Below are positions 37,604-47,210 of a stretch of DNA of 64,000 nucleotides, one piece after another; positions within the stretch are counted from its first letter, which is position 1, and every line of letters begins with the position of its first letter. The position numbers and the translations under genes were made by a program. Location of the stretch: NCBI RefSeq assembly GCF_001952075.1, contig NZ_LXYU01000002.1, positions 124,001 through 188,000 on the forward strand, in the 5' to 3' direction. The notes under the pieces are model-generated. The model saw only the letters and a program-made list of their open reading frames with translations, ran no database searches and was not told the origin of the DNA. The DNA is from Ditibartonella apis (lineage in GTDB: Bacteria; Pseudomonadota; Alphaproteobacteria; Rhizobiales; Rhizobiaceae).

Positions 37604-40600
37604 TTAATTTACACGATTTTTGAAAAAGTTGACGATGTAATCAATACGATCGACTTCGTCATAGTCCCGACATGTCTCCTTTTTTTCATCACCCGTTACA
37701 GGCAAATCCTTATCCTTCCCCTTCAATACTATAATGCCTTGGTCTTTGTCTGACGACACAACATTATCATTATTGAATAATGGAGCGAGATCATTTTTAT
37801 CTTTAAAGCGGTTTTTTAGCTCGTCGCTACACTGAGGGCTATCAGCGTTATCAATAGGTGAAGATGATATCCTCCAACCGGTATCAACCCCATGGAGATA
37901 GACTCCTTTTTCTATTTCCAGACCTTCATCCTCAAAATCGCGCTCCGAACCTAGGTCTTCAGGTCCAAATGGTAAAAATTTTATTTCTTTATCCAATTCT
38001 TTCTTCAAAATTTCCGAAACACAAAATAGAAACGGGTTCCAATATACTTTTACTTTATGTTTAAAATATACATTGCTAGTAAATAAATGTCCGTATATTT
38101 CTTCTTTCAACAATTTATACTTAGATTGTCTTGGTATAAAATTTTTTGAATATTTTACTAAATAATAATTAAAACAGAATATTTTGTATTTTTCGCAACG
38201 TTTAATCCATTTTCTGTTTTTACATTTAAGTTTAACTCTTAATGTTTTTTCGTTTTTTTCTTTATCAATGTCATCTTGATAAGGAAAATTCGGGTTTGAA
38301 ATATAGCGGCATAATTTCGTGACTGCTCGCCGACAATTTATCCGTTGATTGTATAAGCTTCTATTAAAAATTGAATTCCAAGTAGATTGCTTATGACGGA
38401 TGTCCTGTAAAGCTCCATAGGTAAAATATGATCCCGTTGACAAAGCATAATCGTCCTCACATAACAACGAATTCTTTAGTAGCAAAGAGTCCGCCGAGAG
38501 CAAAGAATCCGCCGGTGGAAAAGAATCTTTTGGTAGCCTACTCTCGGGAGGATATGCAAAATAACTGAAGAGTCTATCTCCCGCTTCAATATTTTTAGGA
38601 TCAAAGCAAATAAACTTTTCCGGCTCCGCTTGATCCTGCTGTTTGCACTGAGAAAACGCACCTAAATTACCACGAAAAAATTCATGATTTTCAAGCCGGT
38701 TCAATGCGTTCAGAAATTTTTTATCGCCTTTATGTTGTCGGCGCAGTTTCTGTTTTACCGCTTCTTCATTTATTTGATAAACATTGAAATTGGTGTCCTT
38801 GATCCATTCGTTTTTGTTGTCGACTTGATCCAGTGAACCACTATTCGACAGATCGGGTGAAACACTATTCTCTTTTTCACTTAAATGATCAGTTAAAATA
38901 AGCTTCACCGTTTCACGTAATTGAGACGGATATTTTTCATATCGAAGATCGGAGGCTGAATTCTCAAGAAGATTGCGAATGGGACGCAGCGCCTTCCGCA
39001 TCGCCTTTATATCATCCTCATTAATCGCCAACTTCGCATCCTTATCATGAGAAATTTTTCTCCATATTAATAATAGAAACGCAAATAAAAGAAGTTGGTA
39101 ATAAATTGTTTCTTCCTTTTCATTATTTATTAAATTACTGAATATATTTACGTCTTTATTTTCTTCTATGTTATAGAGTGCGATTTTTGAAGACAATTCA
39201 CCATGTTCGTCTTTAACATTCATCTTCTTTTTATAAAAAATTTTTTTGAATATCTTGTCTATTTCATCGTTACCGATGTCGTTTATTCCGTCGAGTAAAC
39301 GTTTTAATCCGTCAATATTATTACCGTCTATATCCGACAAAAAAGATTTTGTTTCTACGACATGTTTAAATATCGCGAACAATTTCATAGTTCGGAAATC
39401 GTCTGGCGGATTTATTGCTTCATTATCTTCAGAAGGTAATTCTTGTTCAGCCAAGAGATATAAAATGGTGCCGATATAACGCAAAAAACGCGCAAATGCT
39501 TTGTCGCATAAAATCGCTTCATCATTTTCGTTGACGTTACTGTCTGAATGAGTTTTGCTGGCATCACCGCGTGGACGAACATTATCCCAAAAAATTTGTA
39601 TCCATGTCGTATCAAAACATCGTTCGATCTCGTCCAATGGCGTTTTGGTTTCCAGTTCTCCTCTCAAGGATTTTTCTCTCAGCAGTTCCACAAATTTTGC
39701 TTTGAAATTTTCAAATTCGGTCAGTTGTTTGCCGCGCGCGTTCATTTTTATGTATATTTCATCGCTTGACAAAGACAGATCCTGCAATGGCTTATAAAAA
39801 AATGTGATAAGCGGCGGCTCGTCAGTTAATATTTTCCAAAGATCTGGAATATCGCTAAATCTCTTATGAATCGCATCCAGCATGACCAGCATACCGGATA
39901 TTGATTGGTCAAATTTCCATCTGGAAACATACCAGCGAGCATTTTTAATAATTGACGAAATATCGTTGCCGTCGGAAAGCTGTTCCGATGAAAAAACGAC
40001 TTCATTATTAAGCTTTTTAATAAACACCCTTGTGCTTTCACGAATTTCATAACCAAAGCGGTTAAAAAATTCCTTTTCATCGGCTAATTTTCCGGCTTTT
40101 ACTGCTGCATACCAGTGCAACAAATACAATGTAGTCAGCCGTTGTTGCCCATCAAATGGCTTGAAAACCCCTTCATCTTCCTCCCCATAGATAAAATCGA
40201 GATGTAGCGGCTTTATTTCTTTACACGCCTTATAAAGTGCATCCAAAAAGTCGTGGCGAATAGACTTCACTTTTTCGGTGAGACGTCCTTGCGCATAATC
40301 ACGTTGGATCATCGGGATAACAACTTCAGTGTCTTGCAAAAGTTGATAAAAGCTTTGAACTTTGCCGCTCCCCATCATTTTCATCCCAATAAGTACGTTA
40401 GTTTTTTCTTTGATGTCACCGAGGTATGCTTCGCGATCTTTCGCTGTCCAATATAGATGATCTTGTTCTTCCATGCTAAACAAGCGCAAGAATACAGCTT
40501 GTGTAGCGGGTGGAATGAAATTGCCTTGTTTCATTTCTTCAATAATTTTGTTCTGTTTGACACGAAAAATCGAATTGTTCAGAACACTGTTTGCCGAACC

Positions 40601-42463
40601 GTCAAGAAGCGCAAGGTTCGACAGCTCGTGCAAGTCCTTGGTGCCATAGTCATCTGCCGGATTAATTTTTTCCACTATCTCATCGGACAGCTTCAAAAAC
40701 TCCTTTCTGAGGTCTGACGATTTTAATTGCCCGGAACGTTCGAGCTTATCTATCAATTCATCCACGCGCGCGATCAGTTCTTTTTTCTTGTTTTCCTCAT
40801 TCTGGTTTTTCTTATCCTCACCAGGACTGTCCAACACTCCCCGATGGCTTTTTAACCAAATCAACCATTGTTCTTTTGTGTTAAGTCCCTCAACATTTTG
40901 CGCGTTGATGTGTTCTATCGTCCATTTCTTTTGATGATGGGCCGAGAAGTCATATCGGTGCTTTGTGCCGGTTGTTTTCATACTTCTCACATATTCGACA
41001 TTGTATAAAAACAGGAGCCTTTCGCATCCTGGTTCATTAGTATCGTAAGTATATTCCAGAGCCGTATCCAAATCCTGATAAAAACTTTTGATATAACCTT
41101 TAACTTCTTCCTTTAACTCGTCTTTTTTCAGATCTTTAAATTTTGAAAACAGGTCTGGATTCATTCGTTTTTCAGCGAATAAATAACCAATCCAATGATA
41201 AAGATCATTATCGTCATACCAGGTTTGTAACTTCCATAGATCAAGCTGGATTGATTCCCATATCTGCTTTACATTATTAATAGAAAAATTATTCTTTTTA
41301 GCTTTTTTCAATTCGTCTTCGAGTTTTATAAAAGGAGGAAGATTTCTATCTCGATCGCTATTTTCGGTATTATCTTCTTTGTTTTTTTGGGAAAAATGAA
41401 AATCCAGAAGAAAATCTATGCGCGTTTGATAACGCTCGTCTTCAAAACTTTTGTTTCGTTGATCTTGAACATTCGACGAACAGTCATTTTCCGAAAAACC
41501 GAGAAATCCCCAGAATTCCGGTTTTCGCAACTCATATTCGAGATTATCCCACCCAATGCTAATCAAGCCACGTTCCGTTTCAATATCCGGCAAGTTTGCA
41601 TTATCGTTTTTGCTATTTTCCGATTTGTAATAAGCAGGATTGAGAAGTGTTGCGCGGCTTAGCTCGGCATTAGTTAATGGAATTTTTCCGCTATTCAAAC
41701 GTGTAAATGCCGCTATTTCACCGCTGGAGTCGTTATTATCAATTACGTACCAAAGTACCTTTACCTGATTAGCAAATACCCTATAAAATTCTGACCAATT
41801 GATAATTTTTCTGTTATTCTGGTTAATACTATTTTCTATATTTTCAATATATTCAATTATTGTCATGTAGGCATTATATAAAAATTGTAAATCTATATTA
41901 TTAAAATGTACATATCTACGATCTTCGCATTTTTTATTGTTAATATCTTTTTTTCTGCGTTTTATAAACTTTCCGATATATTTTAAAAATTTAGTACTTT
42001 TATTCCGTGTCTTAATGGTTAGCGTATAATCAATGAAATCACTCTTTGCACTTTGGCATCGTGAATTATCAATTTTTCCCTGAATTTGCTCATCATATTG
42101 GTTCAATAGGACTGCGTTCAATAAAAACACTGTTGTTAAACGTTGTTGACCATCAACAATGTTTATTTCCGGTCCATTTTCTTTTTCACCGTTACCGGTT
42201 CTCGAGCTATCGTTCTCCATAACCACAACAGGTTGAAGAAAATAGATTTTGTTTTCTTTTCCTTTCTTGAATTGTTCATAAAAGTCGAAAATATCATTTA
42301 ACAAGTCATTAATCTGCTGGTCATTCCATCGGTACCCACGTTGATAGCCCGGAATAATAAAATTTCCCTTCAACTCGTTAAGGGCACGTAATTCACCGCT
42401 GTTTCCGGATAGTCGCTTGGAATATTCGTCGTCGGTATTTCCTATATCTTGCTCTGTATTCAT
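37604..42463 (-). CDS. giant protein with two fused DUF262 modules (GmrSD-like, putative defence)
   Basis: About 1619 residues from ATG at 42463; the frame is open to 42535 with an ATG there (1643 residues, used for the numbers below). Module 1: DUF262/ParB-like start IPGYQRGYRWND (about 61-72), nucleotide motif IVDGQQRLTTVFLLN (126-140), LNSGKIPLTNAEL (280-292), then a DUF1524-like HNH region IEHINAQN (540-547) and LHELSNLALLDGSANSVLNN (635-654). Module 2: IPMIQRDYAQGR (740-751), FDGQQRLTTLYLLHW (794-808), KMNARGKQLTEFENFKAKF (930-948), and further on a LENHEFFRGNLG block. Known DUF262/DUF1524 proteins include type IV restriction enzymes GmrSD and BrxU and the phosphorothioation-dependent SspE. 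No methylase, Dnd/Ssp or toxin partner is next to it. Very AT-rich, unlike its neighbours. Confidence 0.85.
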   Translation of the reverse strand: MNTEQDIGNTDDEYSKRLSGNSGELRALNELKGNFIIPGYQRGYRWNDQQINDLLNDIFDFYEQFKKGKENKIYFLQPVVVMENDSSRTGNGEKENGPEINIVDGQQRLTTVFLLNAVLLNQYDEQIQGKIDNSRCQSAKSDFIDYTLTIKTRNKSTKFLKYIGKFIKRRKKDINNKKCEDRRYVHFNNIDLQFLYNAYMTIIEYIENIENSINQNNRKIINWSEFYRVFANQVKVLWYVIDNNDSSGEIAAFTRLNSGKIPLTNAELSRATLLNPAYYKSENSKNDNANLPDIETERGLISIGWDNLEYELRKPEFWGFLGFSENDCSSNVQDQRNKSFEDERYQTRIDFLLDFHFSQKNKEDNTENSDRDRNLPPFIKLEDELKKAKKNNFSINNVKQIWESIQLDLWKLQTWYDDNDLYHWIGYLFAEKRMNPDLFSKFKDLKKDELKEEVKGYIKSFYQDLDTALEYTYDTNEPGCERLLFLYNVEYVRSMKTTGTKHRYDFSAHHQKKWTIEHINAQNVEGLNTKEQWLIWLKSHRGVLDSPGEDKKNQNEENKKKELIARVDELIDKLERSGQLKSSDLRKEFLKLSDEIVEKINPADDYGTKDLHELSNLALLDGSANSVLNNSIFRVKQNKIIEEMKQGNFIPPATQAVFLRLFSMEEQDHLYWTAKDREAYLGDIKEKTNVLIGMKMMGSGKVQSFYQLLQDTEVVIPMIQRDYAQGRLTEKVKSIRHDFLDALYKACKEIKPLHLDFIYGEEDEGVFKPFDGQQRLTTLYLLHWYAAVKAGKLADEKEFFNRFGYEIRESTRVFIKKLNNEVVFSSEQLSDGNDISSIIKNARWYVSRWKFDQSISGMLVMLDAIHKRFSDIPDLWKILTDEPPLITFFYKPLQDLSLSSDEIYIKMNARGKQLTEFENFKAKFVELLREKSLRGELETKTPLDEIERCFDTTWIQIFWDNVRPRGDASKTHSDSNVNENDEAILCDKAFARFLRYIGTILYLLAEQELPSEDNEAINPPDDFRTMKLFAIFKHVVETKSFLSDIDGNNIDGLKRLLDGINDIGNDEIDKIFKKIFYKKKMNVKDEHGELSSKIALYNIEENKDVNIFSNLINNEKEETIYYQLLLFAFLLLIWRKISHDKDAKLAINEDDIKAMRKALRPIRNLLENSASDLRYEKYPSQLRETVKLILTDHLSEKENSVSPDLSNSGSLDQVDNKNEWIKDTNFNVYQINEEAVKQKLRRQHKGDKKFLNALNRLENHEFFRGNLGAFSQCKQQDQAEPEKFICFDPKNIEAGDRLFSYFAYPPESRLPKDSFPPADSLLSADSLLLKNSLLCEDDYALSTGSYFTYGALQDIRHKQSTWNSIFNRSLYNQRINCRRAVTKLCRYISNPNFPYQDDIDKEKNEKTLRVKLKCKNRKWIKRCEKYKIFCFNYYLVKYSKNFIPRQSKYKLLKEEIYGHLFTSNVYFKHKVKVYWNPFLFCVSEILKKELDKEIKFLPFGPEDLGSERDFEDEGLEIEKGVYLHGVDTGWRISSSPIDNADSPQCSDELKNRFKDKNDLAPLFNNDNVVSSDKDQGIIVLKGKDKDLPVTGDEKKETCRDYDEVDRIDYIVNFFKNRVN
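38461..38530 (-). repeat. degenerate short tandem repeat inside the double-DUF262 gene
   Basis: In the C-terminal part of the giant protein the residues run PKDSFPPADSLLSADSLLL then KNSLL, a degenerate 5-7-residue repeat (consensus [AK][DN]S[FL]L). The DNA shows matching near-repeats of AGCAAAGA(A/G)TCCGCCG. It looks like replication-slippage expansion in a linker and may vary between strains. Confidence 0.6.
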
Positions 42464-42888
42464 ATTGATTTTCTGACAATCTTTAAAAAATAAAAATTCT
42501 GAACAAGAATTATATTGTTTCGTTTCGGTACGCAATTATTGAAATAGAAGTGCAAAAATTTTTTTTAAACTTGAATGCAAATTTAATTCTAAATCAGTTA
42601 TAACGTTTCATCAATTGATCAACTTGATTACTCTATTTTCATTCTTTTTAATAGGGCACTCTTTCCGGAAGTAATACCCCCCGAACAGCCGGTACAAAAA
42701 TATAGAAAAAGAAACAACAAAAACGATTTTCCACTTAAACTATCATTACGCTGAATGGACAAGGGGAATTTAAAAACTGTAATGAATTGTATTGATGGAT
42801 GTGTTCGGAAAAAATGTCTGAAATAGTGTAACTAGTGACTTCACATATTTCTCTTACATAAAATAGCAGAGAATTTCCAAGATGGAAT

Positions 42889-43653
42889 GGCGCTGTTGTT
42901 AGGCTCGTTCTAAAATGTTTGAACTGGGTGGGAGGTCATGCATTGCGCAATGGTTAAATTGTGTCACTCTTTGAACGCAATCATTCATTTTCGCTTTTAT
43001 GTTTGCCTGAGAAGAAGATGCCATTCCAGATTGAAATAGTTGCATGCTTGTCCTTGACTATGCTTGAATTTTTGTAAACTTGCCATGCTCCTGAAGCCTT
43101 GCATCGCCCTTTCCCTGCTGCAGAATGGAATTTGAGAATGCATTCTCACAACGATTCTTTTAAACGACGCCACGTTTCCTCTGTTCTGCCATGCCGATTG
43201 CTTTGAATGCTACTCCATAGAAAGGAACCTTTCAGTTTTTATAATCTTTGGATAACCGCGCTTTTTCAAGGATTTCAAGATGAACTTTCCGACACCCCTG
43301 ATATTGCGTTTCTTTGAAACATGACATTCCGGAACTTCAGCTTCATGATAGACAGCACGCAATAGATAATGTTGCACATGATCGATCTTTACAAACACTT
43401 CATCCAGATGCCATTGCCGGTTCGGGCACTTCCCGTTGCACTTCTTAACGATAGAACGAGCCAGTCATCTGCAAAACCTTGTAACCCATTACCAGATGGT
43501 TTCATGACAGATATCAATACCGCGATCATACAAAATATTCTTAACCTATCTAAGATTGGATAAACCATCACCGCCAAGCGGGTGATTTCGTGTGATGTTA
43601 TAAAATATTTGAAAGGATCTGACTTGCCCATTCGACAAAATTATAACAAAGAC
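42889..43653 (-). mobile_element. decayed IS6-family insertion sequence
   Basis: A degraded IS6-family transposase (see the pseudogene) lies in this stretch of about 765 bases, close to the usual IS6 size of about 0.8 kb. At 42889-42901 the bases GGCGCTGTTGTTA resemble the GGCACTGTTGCAA end of IS26-like elements. The other end is unclear; 43640-43653 matches only weakly. Flanking target repeats were not identified. Confidence 0.7.
42950..43631 (-). pseudogene. IS6-family transposase remnant
   Basis: Read on the minus strand in shifting frames, the stretch gives the IS6 transposase in order: SDPFKYFITSHEITRLAVMVY (N-terminus), a frameshift, YDRGIDICHETIW, stops, then NRQWHLDEVFVKIDHVQHYLLRAV with the first catalytic aspartate, KKRNIRGVGKFILKSLKKRGYPKII, another break, and IGMAEQRKRG, CENAFSNSILQQGKGDARLQEHGKF and a C-terminal QANIKAK tail. 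Several in-frame stops and at least two frameshifts make it inactive. The second DDE aspartate region (normally TDG/TDK) reads KTER, so it is also altered. Confidence 0.88.
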
Positions 43654-43725
43654 ATAAAAAATTTAAGTTATTCTGTATAAACATTTACATATACTTATGA
43701 CTTTGATTTCAAAACAGTAAAATAT

Positions 43726-44514
43726 TCAGATGAAACGATTGAGGAATTCTTTTGTTCTTGGTGCTTGAGGATTTCCTATAACATCTTCAGGTTTACCCTG
43801 TTCTATAATATAGCCATCATCCATAAAAATAACACGGTCTGCAACCTCGCGCGCAAAACCTATTTCATGTGTTACGATAATCATGGTCATACCTTGTTTG
43901 GCGAGGTCGCGCATAGTTTCAAGGACTTCGCCAACAAGCTCCGGATCGAGAGCAGATGTCGGTTCGTCAAACAAAAGAAGTTTTGGTCGGATAGCGAGTG
44001 CGCGCGCAATAGCAACACGTTGTTGTTGCCCGCCGGAAAGTTGTGACGGATAGAACTCGGCCTTGTCACCGAGACCAACCCTATCAAGCAATTCCAATGC
44101 GTGTTCACATGCTTTTTGGCGCGTGATTTTATGAACATGTATTGGTGCTTCAATAATATTTTCCAGCACCGTCATGTGCGGATAGAGATTGAACTGCTGG
44201 AAGACCATACCGATAGAGCGCCGTTGTTTGGCAATGCCGCGACTGGATAGCGGCATAAGCTTGTTATGGCTCCATTTAAAGCCGATTTGTTCATCGCCGA
44301 CCATAATCATGCCTTGATTAATAACCTCAAGACGATTGATACAGCGCAAAAATGTTGATTTTCCTGAGCCGGAAGGCCCCAATATCACGATTGTTTCACC
44401 TATTCTAACGTCGACATCAAGACCTTTGAGAACTTGTAGATCGCCGAAGGATTTGTGAATATTCCGTGCGACAACCAAAGGCGGTTCTGAAGAGTTTAGA
44501 TGCTTTTCAACCAT
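43726..44514 (-). CDS. polar amino-acid ABC transporter ATP-binding protein
   Basis: A 262-residue GlnQ/HisP-type ATPase. Walker [16 protein letters not shown]-loop [18 protein letters not shown], signature [15 protein letters not shown] and Walker [15 protein letters not shown] are intact; [32 protein letters not shown] is typical of amino-acid importers. Its start overlaps the permease end by 8 bases. It energises uptake with the permease and binding protein upstream. Confidence 0.94.
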   Translation of the reverse strand: MVEKHLNSSEPPLVVARNIHKSFGDLQVLKGLDVDVRIGETIVILGPSGSGKSTFLRCINRLEVINQGMIMVGDEQIGFKWSHNKLMPLSSRGIAKQRRSIGMVFQQFNLYPHMTVLENIIEAPIHVHKITRQKACEHALELLDRVGLGDKAEFYPSQLSGGQQQRVAIARALAIRPKLLLFDEPTSALDPELVGEVLETMRDLAKQGMTMIIVTHEIGFAREVADRVIFMDDGYIIEQGKPEDVIGNPQAPRTKEFLNRFI

Positions 44515-45427
44515 TTTCAGTTCCCCCGACGGTTACAACCTGTGTTCTTTTTGGAAGCGGATGTGTTCCTTTCTCGCCACGTCCATAATAACGCTCGATG
44601 AAACCTTGGCCGATATTCAAGATCGACGTAATGATGAGGTACCAGATCACGGCAACCATCAGCATAGGGATAACCTCGAAAGTGCGGTTATAGATAGATT
44701 GGACTGAATAAAGCATGTCAGACATGGCAATAACGCTGACAAGCGATGTTGATTTAATCATGCTGATTAACTGATTTCCCGTGGGAGGTACGATAGAGCG
44801 CATAGCTTGTGGAATAATGATACGGCGTAATGCCTGAATCTTTGTCATGCCGAATGCATCACATGTTTCATATTGTTCCTTTCTAACTGATAACAGACCA
44901 GCGCGTATGATTTCTGCCATATAGGCTGCTTCATTAAGAGCCAGGCCTGCAATGGCAGCAGTCAATGGTGTAATCAGGTCATTTGTATCACATGAAATAA
45001 AAGTAGGACCGAAGGGGATACCGATGCTGATTTTTGGAACCAGAGTAGAAAGATTATACCAGAAAATCAGTTGTACCAAGAGTGGAGTGCCGCGAAAAAA
45101 CCAGATGTAAAGACCGGCAATGCTTCGTGCAAGGTAGTCGTTTGATAAGCGTGCAACAGCAATTACCAGACCAATTGCCACACCCAGGACCATGGATATG
45201 ACTGTAAGCCATAAAGTCGTCAGCAACCCCTTCATAATTGAATATTCGGTAAACCATTCCCGGATGATGGGCCATCCGAAGTTGGGATTGTTTGCAACAC
45301 GCCACAACAGGATGACTGCAATAAGGAGTGCGACGATCCAGACAACAATACGTCCAAGCGGTACAACATGATGAGCATTGACGACATCACGTTTCTGCCA
45401 GTCATTATGATCGGTCTCTTCACGCAT
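44507..45427 (-). CDS. polar amino-acid ABC transporter permease
   Basis: A 306-residue HisMQ-family permease. After a soluble N-terminus and a first helix ([15 protein letters not shown]), the family core appears: [67 protein letters not shown] and the EAA-type loop [37 protein letters not shown]. One permease only, so it probably works as a homodimer. It lies between the ATPase and the binding-protein gene. Confidence 0.93.
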   Translation of the reverse strand: MREETDHNDWQKRDVVNAHHVVPLGRIVVWIVALLIAVILLWRVANNPNFGWPIIREWFTEYSIMKGLLTTLWLTVISMVLGVAIGLVIAVARLSNDYLARSIAGLYIWFFRGTPLLVQLIFWYNLSTLVPKISIGIPFGPTFISCDTNDLITPLTAAIAGLALNEAAYMAEIIRAGLLSVRKEQYETCDAFGMTKIQALRRIIIPQAMRSIVPPTGNQLISMIKSTSLVSVIAMSDMLYSVQSIYNRTFEVIPMLMVAVIWYLIITSILNIGQGFIERYYGRGEKGTHPLPKRTQVVTVGGTENG

Positions 45428-45440
45428 GCCTATTTTGCCC

Positions 45441-46337
45441 TTATTTGCTCATATCTGTTGCCATATTCACATCAACTGACTTGACCATATTATTTTCAAG
45501 CCCCCATTTTTTCATGATGATTTCATAGGTTCCATTGGCAATAAGCTCATTGAATGCGCTTTTTAAAACATTGCCCAGTGGACTGTTTTTGGCGACAACT
45601 GCGCCTTGATAAATGTCCTCGAATCCATTTTTTTGTCCAATACCGGCAAGTTCAAGCTGCCCGTTTGCCTGTTGGACAAAATAAGTAAGGGGAGCCTGTG
45701 ACGAGAAGAAAGCATCTGCGCGGTTTGAACGAACAGAAAGAATAGCCGTTGGCTGGTCGGCGAAAGACAAGACATTTACTGCCGGTTTGCCATCCTTGAT
45801 ACAGACTTCCGACTGTTGTTTGATTACTTTCTCGGCAGAGCCGGCTGCCATAACGGAAATGCGTTTGCCACATGTTTCGCCAAGGTTAGTGATGTTTTCC
45901 GGATTGCCCTTCTTGACGGCAAAAACAACAAATTCTTGTACATAATCGATAAAATCATTTGCACCTTGACGGGAAGGATAGTCACCGACAGGCCCGATAG
46001 ACAGATCATAACGACCTGAATTGACGCCGCTCAGTTCGGCAGCAAGACCGGAAACTGTCAGATGTTCGATTTTCAAGCCAAGAAGTTCTGATATGGCTTG
46101 TGAAAAATCTTCGCTGGCACCATCAATGTCTGTATTGCTTTTTGCAATAATATAGGGTGGGAAAGAACCACCATTGACGGATATTAATTTTCCTGATTCA
46201 AGGTTCTTGGCAGGCAATTTGGCGCGAAGTTCTTCATTTACTTTCTGCTTTGGAATTGTGATGTCCTGTGCAAAAGAAGATGTGCAACCAATCATCAAAA
46301 ATAGACAAGTGACCAGTTTTGTTAACTTATTTTTCAT
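45441..46337 (-). CDS. amino-acid-type ABC transporter substrate-binding protein
   Basis: A 298-residue class II (SBP_bac_3) periplasmic binding protein. The N-terminal export signal has a possible lipobox (LMIGC at about residues 14-18), though cleavage after SFA is an alternative. The lobes show GKLISVNGGSFPPYIIA, ISELLGLKIEHLTVSGLAAELSGVNSGRYDLSIGPVGDYPSRQ and PLGNVLKSAFNELIANGTYEIIMKKWGLEN. It feeds the permease-ATPase pair. The ligand is not predictable; the neighbouring nitrilase-type hydrolase suggests a nitrogen compound (inference). Confidence 0.9.
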   Translation of the reverse strand: MKNKLTKLVTCLFLMIGCTSSFAQDITIPKQKVNEELRAKLPAKNLESGKLISVNGGSFPPYIIAKSNTDIDGASEDFSQAISELLGLKIEHLTVSGLAAELSGVNSGRYDLSIGPVGDYPSRQGANDFIDYVQEFVVFAVKKGNPENITNLGETCGKRISVMAAGSAEKVIKQQSEVCIKDGKPAVNVLSFADQPTAILSVRSNRADAFFSSQAPLTYFVQQANGQLELAGIGQKNGFEDIYQGAVVAKNSPLGNVLKSAFNELIANGTYEIIMKKWGLENNMVKSVDVNMATDMSK

Positions 46338-46377
46338 TCCCCATATCCTTTTTGGTTTTACCCGTATTTTTTTGATC

Positions 46378-47166
46378 TTATGTAAGTTCAGGCGTTTTGA
46401 ACTTCCGGTTGTTTAAAACCGGCAATATTTTTCGTGCGTGTTCAATGCGCTCTTTTGAAAGATTTGCATAAACGAGAGCGGGAGCCTCGCCAGCTTGTAA
46501 AATGGCAACGCCAAGAGGATCAACGACCATACTGGCGCCGATATTGCGTTCACCGCATTCACCAACAGCTATCATATAGCAAGTATTTTCAAGGGCGCGC
46601 GCGGTGACAAGAATGTTCCAATGCGCTTCTTTGCCTAAACCACGCACCCATGCTGCCGGCAATAGGAAAGCATCGGCACCATCTGCAGCCAATCGTCTTG
46701 CAAGTTCCGGAAAACGGACATCATAACACGTCATCAATCCGAATTTGAAACCGCCGATTTCAACCAATGCAGGGACTTCGGTGCCAGGTTCGACATTGGC
46801 AGATTCTTGCATGTTAAAGGCATCATAAAGATGCAATTTTGTATAACATGCTATGATTTTACCTTTGTGAATGACAAGGTGATTATTATGAACGCGTTTT
46901 TCACCTGTTGTTGTATGTACAGTCATTGCTACAGCCATAGGCATCGCATTGCTTTTTTCAATCACGGCGCTGATAAAAGGACCATCAAGCGGTTGAGCCG
47001 ATTTGAGAACAATTTCAGGATCGGCAATATCACGTGCCAAAATACCTTCTGGCAGCACTAGAAGCTCTGCATGTTGTTGATTAGCCTTTTCCATCAGATC
47101 AAGGACCGTTTCCAAATTTTTTTCCCATATTTTGCCGACTGCAAACTGCCCTAATGCGATTTTCAT
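46378..47166 (-). CDS. carbon-nitrogen hydrolase (nitrilase superfamily)
   Basis: A 262-residue nitrilase-superfamily amidase. The catalytic triad is visible: glutamate in LLVLPEGILA, lysine in CYTKLHLYDAF, and cysteine in LMTCYDVRFPELARRLAADGAD. The pattern fits omega-amidase or deaminated-glutathione amidase groups more than true nitrilases. ATG at 47166 (MKIALGQFAVG) is the canonical start; the frame opens 56 codons further inside the upstream gene's end. It probably releases ammonia from the compound imported by the adjacent ABC system. Confidence 0.88.
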   Translation of the reverse strand: MKIALGQFAVGKIWEKNLETVLDLMEKANQQHAELLVLPEGILARDIADPEIVLKSAQPLDGPFISAVIEKSNAMPMAVAMTVHTTTGEKRVHNNHLVIHKGKIIACYTKLHLYDAFNMQESANVEPGTEVPALVEIGGFKFGLMTCYDVRFPELARRLAADGADAFLLPAAWVRGLGKEAHWNILVTARALENTCYMIAVGECGERNIGASMVVDPLGVAILQAGEAPALVYANLSKERIEHARKILPVLNNRKFKTPELT

Positions 47167-47210
47167 ATTTTTTCCTTTGAAAATATCGTGACGTTGAAAT
47201 GATGTATCGG

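Noticed and set aside
37134..37753. 112-codon (minus) and 149-codon (plus) frames left of the double-DUF262 gene
   Set aside because: They overlap each other and the end of the large gene, lack ribosome sites and show no domain pattern.
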